A stretch of 64,000 nucleotides of DNA from Hordeum vulgare subsp. vulgare (Eukaryota; Streptophyta; Magnoliopsida; Poales; Poaceae): positions 101,480,244 through 101,544,243 of the forward strand of contig NC_058521.1 of the NCBI RefSeq assembly GCF_904849725.1. The letters run 5' to 3'. This document shows positions 1 to 10,384 of this stretch, in pieces; within the stretch, counting starts at the first letter, position 1; every line of letters starts with the position of its first letter. A program made the translations under genes and the position numbers. The notes under the pieces were generated by a model, which had not been told where the DNA came from, did not search any database, and was given only the letters and a program-made list of their open reading frames with translations.

Positions 1-3000
1 GTTTCTGACCAATTAAGAGGTGTTCGACATCTTCGTCCGTAGAGAACTTCAAAAGGAGCTTTGCCCAAGTTTGATTGATAACTATTTTTATAAGTGAATT
101 CGGCGAATGGAAGGCACTTCTCCCAATTCATACCGAACGATATAACACAAGCTCGGAGCATATCTTCTAGGATTTGATTCACTCTTTCTACTTGACCACT
201 TGATTGGGGATGGAAAGCAGTGCTAAAAGATAAGTGAGTCCCCATGGCATTCTGAAAACTTTCCCAGAAGCGAGAAGTAAAGATACTTCCACGGTCCGAG
301 TTAATCTCCAGGGGAACACCATGAAGAGACACTATTCGAGAGATATATAACTCCGCTAGCTGGCTAGCTGTTATACTCTCACGAACGGGAAGAAAATGAG
401 CTACTTTGGAAAGACGGTGAATGACCACAAAGATAGCATTATTTCCTTTCTTGGTCTTGGGAAATCCGGCAATGAAATCCATGCTAACTTTATCCCATTT
501 CCATTCAGGAATAGCTAGAGGTAAAAGGGTGCCAGCAGGCCTTTGATGTTCTGCCTTAACTCGACGACAAACATCGCAGCTAGCAACGAACTCAGCAATT
601 TCTCTCTTCATCCTAGTCCACCAGAACCTCTGGCGTAGGTCCTGATACATCTTAGTACTACCGAGATGAATGGTGAGAGGAGAATCATGGGCCTCCTTAA
701 GGATTAACTGCCTTAGATGTGGGTTCTTAGGAACCACTAGATGATTCTGGAAGGACACAACACCTTGATCGTTCATGGAAAATTCTTCAGCGTTTCCGCT
801 AAAAATATTCTCCTTGATCCGTGATATACCCTTGTCACGCTTTTGGCCAGCTATAATTTGATCCTTAAGGGTAGGCTTCGCCACCAGGGTAGAAAGGAAT
901 CCTTGACGAACAATATGAAGATTCAACTTCCGAAAGTCCTCATAGAGATGTTTTTGACCTTGTTGTAGCATCAAATTGTTACAATAAGATTTACGACATA
1001 GTGCATCAGCCATAACATTGGCCTTCCCCAGGGTGTAAGTTATCACTAAGTCGTAATCCGAGATCAAATCAACCCACCGTCTTTGCCTGAGATTCAAATC
1101 CGGCTGGGTGAAGATATATTTCAGACTTTGGTGATCAGTGAATATTTCGCAACGATTACCCAGAAGGTAATGCCGCCAGGTTTTTAGTGCATGGACCACA
1201 GCTGCAAGCTCAAGGTCATGTGTGGGATAATTATCCTCATGTGGACGCAGATGTCGAGATGCGTATGCAATCACTTGACGGTCTTGCATGAGAATGCAAC
1301 CTAATCCTTGTCGTGAGGCGTCGCAATAGATAACAAAGTCCTTAGAAAAATCTGGTGGTAGCAACACAGGTGCGGAAGTCAGGCGTCTTTTCAGTTCCTG
1401 AAAACTATGCTCACACTGTGGTGTCCACTCGAACTTTTTATCCTTCTTGAGGAGTTTAGTTAGAGGCTTTGCAACCTTGGAGAAATTCTCGACAAAGAGG
1501 CGACAATAGCTTGCTAGACCAAGAAACCTCCTAACTTGCTTAACCGATTCAGGTTGAGTCCAATCAAGGACAGCTTGAACTCTCTCGGGATTGACAGCAA
1601 TACCCTTACGAGAGATTACGTGACCTAGATAGGTCACTTCTGGTAACCAAAATTCACATTTTGAAAACTTGGCATAAAGGCGATGCTCTCGAAGTTTCAT
1701 CAATACCAGCCTTAAATGCTCGGCATGTTCTTGTTCGTTCTTCGAGTAAATGAGAATATCATCGAGGTATACCACGACGAATTTATCCAAATACTCCATG
1801 AAGATTGAATTCATCAGACGAGAGAAGGTGGCTGGGGCGTTGGTTAAACCGAAGGACATGACGGTGTACTCGTATTGGCCATAACGAGTAACAAAAGCCG
1901 TTTTTGGAATGTCCCGGTTCTTGATCTTGATTTGATGGTATCCCAACCTCAAATCCATTTTGGAGAAGACTGAGGATCCAGCGAGCTGATCGTACAGATC
2001 GTTGATCCTGGGGAGCGGATACTTGTTCTTTATGGTGACCAGATTAACTGGTCGGTAATCTACAACCATCCGATCCGTTCCGTCTCTCTTCTTGACGAAG
2101 AGGACGGGGAAAGCCCAAGGAGAAGAGCTAGGATGAATGAAACCTTTATTCAAGGCCTCATCTAGTTGCTTCTTAAGTTCGGCTAGCTCCAGGGGTGCCA
2201 TCTTATAAGGTCTTCTGGCTATTGGGACAGTTCCCGGAACAAGATCTATCACAAACTCTACATCTCTGTCAGGTGGAATTCCTGGCAGTTCCTCTGGAAA
2301 AACATCCGGGAAGTCACGGACTACCGGAATGTCTTCAAGTTCCGGAAGAGGGTTGGCATTTAAGGAATAGAGTTGGCATTTGGCAACTCGAGTAGAGATA
2401 TTTACTATCTCACCTGAGGGATGGGTATGCCGGACATTTCTAGAATGAGTATCAATCTTGGCATAGTGAGCTGAGATCCAGTCCATACCCAAGATGATAT
2501 TAATATCCGAAGATTTCAAGGCTATCAATGAGGCTAGAAAAACTAGCCTGTCTACTAGAATTTCATTGTCATAGGTTATTCTAGAGGTTTGCCATTTACT
2601 ACCAGGAGTTTGGACAACCAATGGAATTGGCATATCACAAAAAGACATGTTATGCAACTGTGCATAGCTTTCTGAAATGAACGAATGAGAAGACCCAATG
2701 TCAAAGAGAACAGACGCTGGGTGATGATTAACAGGAAGCGTACCCAGTATGACGTCGAGATCCTCTGCAGCTTCTTCTGCTGAGACATAGTTCACACGAC
2801 CACGTGCAGGAGTTGGCTTCACATAGTAAGCTTTGCCCGACTTGCCTTGCCCGACGGACTTTCCGGGTTGCTTGGCACCCACATTTTGAGGACACTCACG
2901 GGAATAGTGCCCTGGTTCTCCACACTTGTAGCATATCACTTGGTTGGAACGTGGTGCAGCATTGCTAGCTGGACCACCATAAGTTTTTGCTGGAGGGTTG

Positions 3001-3857
3001 GTCTGATTCGTCTGAGGCGCCACGTAGGATGGCCACGGAGTGTATCTTGGCGGCAGAGAACTGTTTGGAACCCACAGCCTGCATTTTGGAAACGCGGAAC
3101 CAGAAGACGAGCCAAACTCACGGGAGTTCTTCCTTGTGGCTTCAAAATCAGTATGACCAGTCTCGGCACTGATCGCCTTGTTGACCAGGGCTTGAAAGCT
3201 TGCACACTCGTGGAGGCGCAGATCACGACGAAGCTCAGGGCTCAGACACTTACGGAATCTTTCTTGCTTCTTTGCGTCAGTATACACCTCCTCTGTTGCA
3301 TAGCGGGCGAGGTTACCAAACTCTCGGCTATAGGCATCCACGGTCAACCTGCCCTGAGTGAAGGCACATAACTCGTCTCTCTTTCTGTCCATCAGGCCCT
3401 CTGGAATATGGTGCAGACGAAAGGCTGCACTGAAGTCTGCCCATGTGGCGGTTGGTTCAGCAGGACGCATCGCTTCAAAGTTCTCCCTCCACAGATTGGC
3501 GGGTCCTTCGAGGAAATACGCCGCAAGGGTCACCTTGTCGGCCTCAGAAACATTCGCAGAGCGGATCTTGCATGATATGCTGCACAACCAGTCATCAGCG
3601 TCGAGGGGATCGACGGAGTGATGAAACTTTGTAGGATTCAGCTTCACAAAGTCGTTGAGGGACACTGCAGCATTCCTAGGCTGACGAGCCGTATTCAGCT
3701 CAATACGCTCTAACAGTCGGTTGGTCTCCCTTTTGTTTCTCTCTACCTCAAGCATAACTTCCGCCAGAGAGGGCGGGTGAGGCAGGTCTTCCTGTGACGC
3801 TTGACTACCCTCGCCTTGCTCATGAGCAGGGGCACGGTTCAACCTGGTGAACACCAT
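1..3857 (-). CDS. Gag-pol polyprotein of Ty3 element (partial, C-terminus off the edge)
   Basis: The frame opens at ATG 3857-3855 and stays open to the window edge, about 1285 codons, with no stop or frameshift found. Order of domains: retrotransposon Gag (about residues 60-230), a CCHC zinc knuckle [14 protein letters not shown] (309-322), aspartic protease with FDIGSSHSF (D386-I387-G388), reverse transcriptase with YLDD (697-700), RNase H starting near YCDAS (about 845), then integrase with an HHCC-type zinc region ending CDVC and the DDE core (MDF about 1127, SDRGSIF, then the GQVERVNQ glutamate). The integrase C-terminus and any chromodomain lie outside the window. The product would package and copy the element RNA and integrate it. 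The protease normally reads DTG or DSG; DIG here probably inactivates it. ATG 3857 is chosen because Gag similarity begins shortly after it. Confidence 0.93.
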   Translation of the reverse strand, partial: MVFTRLNRAPAHEQGEGSQASQEDLPHPPSLAEVMLEVERNKRETNRLLERIELNTARQPRNAAVSLNDFVKLNPTKFHHSVDPLDADDWLCSISCKIRSANVSEADKVTLAAYFLEGPANLWRENFEAMRPAEPTATWADFSAAFRLHHIPEGLMDRKRDELCAFTQGRLTVDAYSREFGNLARYATEEVYTDAKKQERFRKCLSPELRRDLRLHECASFQALVNKAISAETGHTDFEATRKNSREFGSSSGSAFPKCRLWVPNSSLPPRYTPWPSYVAPQTNQTNPPAKTYGGPASNAAPRSNQVICYKCGEPGHYSRECPQNVGAKQPGKSVGQGKSGKAYYVKPTPARGRVNYVSAEEAAEDLDVILGTLPVNHHPASVLFDIGSSHSFISESYAQLHNMSFCDMPIPLVVQTPGSKWQTSRITYDNEILVDRLVFLASLIALKSSDINIILGMDWISAHYAKIDTHSRNVRHTHPSGEIVNISTRVAKCQLYSLNANPLPELEDIPVVRDFPDVFPEELPGIPPDRDVEFVIDLVPGTVPIARRPYKMAPLELAELKKQLDEALNKGFIHPSSSPWAFPVLFVKKRDGTDRMVVDYRPVNLVTIKNKYPLPRINDLYDQLAGSSVFSKMDLRLGYHQIKIKNRDIPKTAFVTRYGQYEYTVMSFGLTNAPATFSRLMNSIFMEYLDKFVVVYLDDILIYSKNEQEHAEHLRLVLMKLREHRLYAKFSKCEFWLPEVTYLGHVISRKGIAVNPERVQAVLDWTQPESVKQVRRFLGLASYCRLFVENFSKVAKPLTKLLKKDKKFEWTPQCEHSFQELKRRLTSAPVLLPPDFSKDFVIYCDASRQGLGCILMQDRQVIAYASRHLRPHEDNYPTHDLELAAVVHALKTWRHYLLGNRCEIFTDHQSLKYIFTQPDLNLRQRRWVDLISDYDLVITYTLGKANVMADALCRKSYCNNLMLQQGQKHLYEDFRKLNLHIVRQGFLSTLVAKPTLKDQIIAGQKRDKGISRIKENIFSGNAEEFSMNDQGVVSFQNHLVVPKNPHLRQLILKEAHDSPLTIHLGSTKMYQDLRQRFWWTRMKREIAEFVASCDVCRRVKAEHQRPAGTLLPLAIPEWKWDKVSMDFIAGFPKTKKGNNAIFVVIHRLSKVAHFLPVRESITASQLAELYISRIVSLHGVPLEINSDRGSIFTSRFWESFQNAMGTHLSFSTAFHPQSSGQVERVNQILEDMLRACVISFGMNWEKCLPFAEFTYKNSYQSNLGKAPFEVLYGRRCRTPLNWSE

Positions 3858-4200
3858 CCTGACAAACAAACTCACGGCTTAGACCAATATCATATCAATA
3901 CTAGCTATGGATTAAGAATGTACTGAACACACGGAATGCGGAAATGAATATCTGAACAACATGGTAACAAGCAACTGCTATATATACACCATGGTTCATA
4001 CACACCCTTACATAGTTCAGTACAACCTTAATCGAAGGGCAAACAACTGAAATTATGAAACTACTCATCAGAGGCTTACAAGCTTCCTATACGTTATTTA
4101 TCTAGGCCTCCGGAATTCATTTCACATCACAGGCATACTCCACAAGTCACGCAGGATTGTGAACGTACGGCTACTACCATACTATCCTTCCGCTCACAGC
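3858..4200 (-). other. Spacer between ORF0 and gag
   Basis: Untranslated leader of the Ty3 element. No coding signal or structure recognised. Confidence 0.6.
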
Positions 4201-4974
4201 TCAGACATCCGCATAGAACATCTCATAGAGTTTACCTCCATGGCCTGGAAGCTCAACCTGCGGATCAGGAAACACTCTGGCCTGAGATCCCTGGGATCCA
4301 TAAGGACACGAATGTGGCCTTGGTCCCCTGACTAGTGGTAAGAGGGGACCCCGAAAAGGGGTGACTCCTCCTATAGCTGGCCAGTCAACGTGGGCCGGAA
4401 GATGGGTCCTAACAGGGTTCAGCATCTTCATATCTCCGTACCCTGTCTGGACTACCGGTGCCAGCTGCGTCAAAGCCGTCCACAAACGGGCACGGGTAGC
4501 ATAAAGCTCCATGCGGAGAGCACGAGCATCCCTGTCTCTGTTCTCTAGCATCTCAACAGTGGACTGCAGTAGTGGATCCTCCATAGAAGAATCAAAATAG
4601 ACTCCGCTGAGGTATCCCTCTTCACCAGGCTGAGAGGCCGGAACGTAGCAGAAATCTGAGTTCTGCAGTAGTGCATGCCTCGCCCTCATAATGGTCAGCA
4701 TTGAATAGGCAGCATCTTGTACTGCCATGTCAACAGTGACTCCCAACCCATAGGACCAATGGATTGGCTCCTCAGGTCCAGGGTAGTCTGGAAATACCCT
4801 AACAGTGCAGATATACTGGCTCTGGTTGAAGTCTCGGTACTGTTCCTCCACTGTGTACTCGGGGTACCAGCGGTAACCGCACACCGACATCACCCTGACC
4901 AGCATGGCCGTATGACCCGGCACATCAATGCACCTGGTCAGACGTACCACCTGACGAGAGGGACGACCAGGCAT
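4201..4974 (-). CDS. ORF0-like protein upstream of gag
   Basis: A 257-codon open frame lies on the same strand as gag-pol, between the primer site and gag, 343 bp ahead of the gag ATG. It begins MPGRPSRQVVRLTRCIDVPG and has no transmembrane segment or nucleic-acid motif that I recognise. The middle (about residues 130-165) is charged and could be helical. RIRE3/RIRE8-type rice retrotransposons are known to carry an extra ORF (orf0) of unknown function in this place; equating the two is inference from position and element type. The frame is intact, like gag-pol, so the protein could still be made. Confidence 0.7.
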   Translation of the reverse strand: MPGRPSRQVVRLTRCIDVPGHTAMLVRVMSVCGYRWYPEYTVEEQYRDFNQSQYICTVRVFPDYPGPEEPIHWSYGLGVTVDMAVQDAAYSMLTIMRARHALLQNSDFCYVPASQPGEEGYLSGVYFDSSMEDPLLQSTVEMLENRDRDARALRMELYATRARLWTALTQLAPVVQTGYGDMKMLNPVRTHLPAHVDWPAIGGVTPFRGPLLPLVRGPRPHSCPYGSQGSQARVFPDPQVELPGHGGKLYEMFYADV

Positions 4975-5397
4975 CTGTAAATAGAGAGTAATGCAAAAGC
5001 ATTAGAGCTCTGAATGCAAAATTGGGCAGCATAACGGCTGTAAATGCTCAAAAACAATTTTTGAGACAACCCAAAAATGGAATAGCGTAACCACTCAATT
5101 ATCAAGTTCAACTCTCTGATCATCAAACTTACTTCCTTTTTCCTAGAAATGGAAGAAACCCAAATATCTCTTGGACCGTAGTCCTATAATCTACCGATCA
5201 GAAACACGAGCCTAGAAGAAAATGAGTAACCTAGTCCTTAATTCCCGCAGAAAAGACGAGGATGACCAGAATAGAATAACTTGAGAAGAGAACAAGAGTC
5301 TTACGTTCCCTTCCACAAACAATTCCCTTATATATAACTAAAGCAATTCTAGACTCAACTTCGACCAGTTTGGCTTAGTAATCCTACAGTCTATCAG
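4975..5397 (-). other. Untranslated leader between PBS and ORF0
   Basis: AT-rich leader of the Ty3 element. No coding signal recognised; packaging signals would be expected here but cannot be identified by eye. Confidence 0.5.
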
Positions 5398-5409
5398 GCT
5401 CTGATACCA
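5398..5409 (-). promoter_or_regulatory. Primer-binding site, tRNA-Met type
   Basis: The minus strand reads TGGTATCAGAGC, the classic initiator tRNA-Met primer site, four bases (GCGT) inside the LTR end at 5414. It primes minus-strand DNA synthesis and fixes the LTR boundary and the element orientation. Confidence 0.92.
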
Positions 5410-5413
5410 ACGC

Positions 5414-8400
5414 TGTCGGGACCCCGATCCTAAGCCATAGGAATCCAGCCTGTAACACATCGCATCCCTTTGCGGTCTCACGCACGGTTAACCCCACGGC
5501 TGCAGCCTTACCTTAGCTGGGACCGTTTGCACCTTTTGACTCACGTATGCAATTGTGTCGCTAGCATTCCAATGTCAAAGAACCCGGATCGACAAGTCTA
5601 GTCATAAACCAAAGTGGCAGTACCGCACAAGGACAGGCATACATGACCCAAGAAAGCAGGTGTCGGTCACAAGCGAGTGTAGACGAGTCGTAGAAAGCTA
5701 CAAGGACACCATTACATCGCGTGACATTTCCCCAAAGGGGACAGACACAACAGCTAAGAAGGACACATGCCGGTCAACCAATGTGTCCGGAGCAGTAGCG
5801 AGCTACCATGGCTCGTTGGATCACAAAGGGGCATTTCCCTGTAAGAAGTGCTACTAAAGTTCACGGCTAGGTAGTCGAACCCCATACATATCAAGTACGA
5901 CACACGTACGCATGGCATACCGATATGTATAGATACATCGATGGAATCACAACATAACCATAAACATGCAAGATTTATTTAAGAGGCTCGGAAGAGCCAC
6001 ACACATAATATTACACAGTAAGGGTCTCACGACCCATAATAGCAGTCATTCTGTTACAAGCCAGCGGAAGTGTTTAAAACTGTCTGAGTACACACAGGTG
6101 AAACTAGAAGGCACATGGCCTGACTATACTACAGACCCAACCTAGGGCCAGATCATAGCTGGGACACCAGCTACTCGTCGTCGTCGATGTCTATGAAGAA
6201 CCCTCCATTAGGGTCATTAGCAACCTCTGCAACATTTATTAAGCAAACATGAGTACGGAGGTACTCAGCAAGACTTTAGGATAACTAACTACTCATGCAA
6301 TGTATCAATAAGGTATGGTGGGGTTTCATGCAGAAAGCCAGCATTTGACTCGTGGCTAGACAACTTGCATTTTTAAATAATTTTGACAACTTGATTTCTC
6401 GCACACGAGTCCACTAACACCACAGCAATACTCCATCGTGGAATCATTCCGTCTCCATACGGAAATGCCGTCCACGACACTCACACTTATCTTGACAATT
6501 TTATGAGTAATCATTTAAGTTATCTATGAACAACATATGTCTCCAAGTAGTCCATATCCGCGGACGCGGCTATTCGAATAGATCATAACCCTGCAGGGGT
6601 GTAATTCGTCACACACGCTCTTGCCACTTATCGCCATGTGCACGTCATGCACCTCGGCAACCTTCAAGCGGAAGCCCAGCGAGGGAGTCGGCCACGACCG
6701 TTAACCACATTAGTACCTAGTCCAGGTCTATCGCCTATCTGAGGGTAACCCGCACGGAAGTCCGACCGAGGTTTCCGCCACGGCCCCAAACGATGTGCGC
6801 AGGGTTCCCAGGCCCACCATCTGGGTGCCACTTGGTACACCGTGCCACTGCCTACCGCATCATAGCCCACCTCTCAGGTCAGCACCATGCACGGCCTCCA
6901 GCATGACTATAAACACCAAAAACTACTTGCAACTCCTGGACCGAGTACTAAGCGATTAATAAGTCGAGCGGGGTCATATTTCAGGGCCCAGCATGTGGTA
7001 GTATCTCGTCTTGGATTACATACACGGAACTCAGTTCCTAAGGACGGTTCCAATGAAACAACCCGCCATGTACTCCTACACAGCCTTTCACCGGTACCTT
7101 TACCAAATCAGGTTCAACACACAACCTTTGCTTACCGAACACATTCTCACAATTCTGTTCATCTCCCAGATGACAGACCATACACAACTCTAAGCATAGC
7201 ATGCATAGCAGGATAAGGCACATCATGGCTCAAGCAACTACCAGGTATGCTAGGTTGCAAGGTTCAGCTATTTACTATGACAAGGATAGGTGATGCAAAG
7301 GAAGTGGGTTCAACTAACGTGGCAAAAGCATTTGAAGCATTTGATCCTAATGCAATAAGTAAGTGTAGGAGCAAGAACATGGGATTTATCGGAATGATCA
7401 AAATGGTTGCTTGCCTTGTTCCCCAGAGGAGTGACAATATCCGTCAGACGGATATTCGGTGGAATCCGGGGGAGCGGAGTCTACCGAAAGGAATGACAAC
7501 AATCAATAACAAACATATGCAATCAAGATGATGCATGAGCATGGCATGAGGATGCAAGGTGGTATACTATTATAGCTAACATGTATTAGGTTTGAAGTTG
7601 ATTTGAATCAAATTGAAATATCACTTCAAACGAGGTATTCTCGGATACCATTTTAATTGATTCGACCTGATGCTTAGATCAACTTGCTTTTAACATGCAT
7701 GGGATGACATGTTAGGTTGCTGGTTTGTAATTAAGACAGAGTTTGATCATGCATTTAAAGTGAAATTTAAACATTTTCCAAATTCCATCTACAAAGTATT
7801 TATAAGAATTAACTTATTCATTAATCTACATGTTTGGGTTCTGTAACATTTTCAAACATGTTTGAAAATGACATATTCAGATTCCTTGAATTTTTCTGAT
7901 ACTTTTTCATATATAAATTATTTTCATTGGAGTTACAGATTAATTTCTATGAATTTTAGAAGTTTTAAACATTTCTGGAATTATTTTTATACTAGAAAAC
8001 TCTTTACTGCATCAGCATGACATCAGCAGGTCCAACTGGCCGTTGAAAGTCAAACCTGACCAGTGGGACCCACTGGTCAGCGACTCTAGTTAGTTTTAGA
8101 TTAGAATTAATCTTAATTAGCTAATTAACCTCACTCGACCCACATGTCAGTGACTTATTAGATTATTTGATTTTATTTTTATTATTCCAGATTATCCAGA
8201 GGCTAGCCCCACACGTCAGTGGCTCAGGACAGCTGAGATCCACCGGCGGCGAGGTCGTCCTCGCCGGCGGGGAGCCTCCGGCGACCACCAGTACGGTGGA
8301 GGGCATCGGAAACTCGCCTCCGTCGACCAAACTCACGACAGAGACCAGGGGAGAACGGCCACTCGACGGCGCGCACGATGGGACAAACCCCAGGGGCTGG

Positions 8401-9615
8401 GGTGGCCGGAATCAACGCCCGCGACGAGCTTGGCGGCGACCAAGTTCGGCCATCGTCGAAGCCATCGATCACAGGGTCAAAATGCGCGGGGCTGGGCTCC
8501 TAAAGCATCTACCTGATGTCCTAAGGCTGCTGGTGGCCTCAGACGGACCAACCCTTCATCGGAGGGCTACCGGCGACGAGCTGCAGCGGCGGTCCTTGTC
8601 GGGCTCCGGTGGAACTAGGCCTAGAGGAGGGGATCGACGGGGAGATCTTAGGGGAATGTTGTGCAAGCTCACGAGGAGTGCAGAGGAGGGCTTAGACGGC
8701 TCGGGGAAGCACTGAGGGCGACGAATCGAGCAGAGCTCGCCGGCGGCCGAAGGTTGAAGACGACGATGTCGTGGGCATTGCAGGGCTCGGGGAGGCTTCG
8801 GCTTCTGCAGGGAGGACCAGCTCGTCGAGGCAAAGCTAACGACACACTCGGGAGGAAGATCCTATGGCTAGGGGCACGGGCAGCTCAAGCTCGAGCTCCT
8901 GTCAATGGCGGCAGTGGGAATCGGAATAACCGAGAGGAGAGGGGGAAGAAGGAGCACGGGAATCGATAGCTACGTCCTCCGGGAGGTTATGCCCTTGCTT
9001 GCCAGCGCGAAGCGCCGGCCAGGCAGGCAGAGAGCTGCGTGGAGGTGCGCGGCGACGCGGTGGCCACCTCCTGCTCCTACTAGCGAGGAGGAAGACGACA
9101 TCGCTACTAGGCCTGGGCTGAGGTGAGCGACAGGTAGTTCCTTCCTCTATTTTTTCTGTTTTGTTTCTGTTTTGCTAACTAATTAATTTGCTATTTATTT
9201 CAGCTCCAAAATAGTTTGTAAAAACTATTTTGAACACACCAGAATATTTGTTGGAATATATCCAACCATTCGTGGAGTTTTCAACATTTTTGAAAACTTA
9301 AAGTTTCTGATTTCAAATTTTAAACTTGAAACCAGTAGCTTTTTGCATTTATTTAAATTGCCAAGAGTATAAAAGAAATGGTTTCCTTCATTGCTTATTT
9401 GTTTCCAAGAATTATCAAAAAGATTGAACTTTTCTTGAGGCCATTTTGGGTTCATTGATTTTAACTAGTTTGAAATTTCCTTTAATTTGAGAAGTGGCTG
9501 GGGTTTTTGAGTTTTCCTTCACCACTTACTTTATTCTTGTTGAAAAATTCCTAGATGCAATGCAAAGAAAACATAAGCACAAAGCTAACTTTATTAAGGT
9601 GTCAGGGATGTGACA
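5414..9615 (-). repeat. 5' LTR of the Ty3 element (about 4.2 kb)
   Basis: On the plus strand it runs from TGTCGGGACC (5414) to GGGATGTGACA (9615), giving TGTCAC...CCGACA on the minus strand. The inner edge is set by the primer site and the outer edge by the return to element A sequence. Length is about 4.2 kb. A GC- and CpG-rich block occupies about 8220-9120 and AT-rich DNA flanks it. The short open frames inside are antisense and not supported as genes. The second LTR is outside the window, so age cannot be estimated. Confidence 0.82.
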
Positions 9616-10157
9616 CTTATGTGGAACGAATTGCTAGTGAGTGGAGTGCACTTGACTATCTTTATGGAGTTTTGCTGGAGATGCGTGAATCTGAAAATTG
9701 TGAGGAAGAAATTTATGAAGTGATTCGCGAGTGCTCCTTGGATGAAAAGCATGATTGCAATGGTTTCACTATAAATCCTATTAGTGACAATCATGCTAAA
9801 AATATGCAAAACCCTAAGCTTGGGGATGCTAGTCTTGCTATGTCCACTACTTATTACAATAATCATGATTGGGGTGATGATCTTTCTTATGATCTTGAAG
9901 ATTTGTTTAAACCTCATGATGAATATGATATTTGAAATGATATTGAAAGTGGGTTTGGAGAAGTCATGACTTTATTTGATGATAATCCCACTATTTTTGA
10001 AGAGCGTCAACTTTGCATGCATGTGGATCTTGAAAATAATATCCTATGGGATAGCTATATTGTTGCATTTGAATATGATCCCACATGTAATTGCTATGAG
10101 AGAGGAACATATTGTGGTACAAACTTTCATGTTACAATTTACCTCTCGTTATGTTGA
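9616..10157 (+). pseudogene. Element A copy of the conserved ~236-aa Athila-like ORF (5'-truncated, one stop)
   Basis: The frame matches the ORF of C (42958-43668) from the VERIASE motif onward, through GVLLEMRESENCEEE, SLDEKHDCNGFTINPI, a conserved PKLGDAS segment, HDWGDDLSYDLEDLF, then ILWDSYIVAFEYDPTCNCYE. A TGA at 9933-9935 replaces the TGC seen in B and C. The N-terminus is cut off by the Ty3 insertion and the C-terminus diverges by frameshift near 10130. It is acidic with scattered cysteines and has no Gag zinc knuckle or catalytic motif I recognise. Function unknown. Confidence 0.6.
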
Positions 10158-10340
10158 GATTGACATTGTCTCTTTCTTCTTCCTTGCATTTGGTAACTAT
10201 TGGTTGTCTTGACAATCTTTTTTCCTATAAAATGCCTATGCATAGGAAGTATGTTAGACTTAGATGTGATTTTCACATGCTTTATGATGCTCTCGTTGTG
10301 CTTCAACTCTTGTCTTTTGTGTGAGCATCATCAATGCCTA

Positions 10341-10384
10341 GCTAAGGGCGTTAAACAATAGCGCTTGTTGGGAGGCAACCCAAC
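10341..10384 (+). promoter_or_regulatory. Conserved GTTGGGAGGCAACCCAAC hairpin block (element A)
   Basis: A block reading AAGGGCGTTAAAC, then GCGCTTGTTGGGAGGCAACC, with a potential stem GTTGGG/CCCAAC. It occurs about 200 bp after the ORF in A, again in B (18796-18838, reversed) and with changes in C (43725-43768). Function unknown; it could be an RNA element of the retrotransposon. Confidence 0.5.

Larger units (their letters stand above)
1..9615 (-). mobile_element. Ty3/gypsy LTR retrotransposon, RIRE3/Tekay-like, 5' part (left end outside window)
   Basis: Read on the minus strand, the order is 5' LTR (9615 to 5414), tRNA-Met primer site, an extra ORF, then gag-pol running off the left edge. 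The extra ORF ahead of gag and the pol sequence resemble RIRE3/RIRE8-type (Tekay/del) elements; this comes from memory. Position 9616 onward continues element A, as shown by comparison with element C near 43006, so this copy is nested in A. The right flank CTTAT (9616-9620) is the expected target duplication; its partner lies outside the window. The open gag-pol inside decayed neighbours makes this one of the youngest insertions here. Confidence 0.9.

Noticed and set aside
2936..3226. 96-codon minus-strand frame
   Set aside because: Out-of-frame shadow of the Ty3 gag region.
8167..8715. 182-codon plus-strand frame in the Ty3 LTR
   Set aside because: Lies antisense in a CpG-rich LTR block; no domain, and composition explains it.
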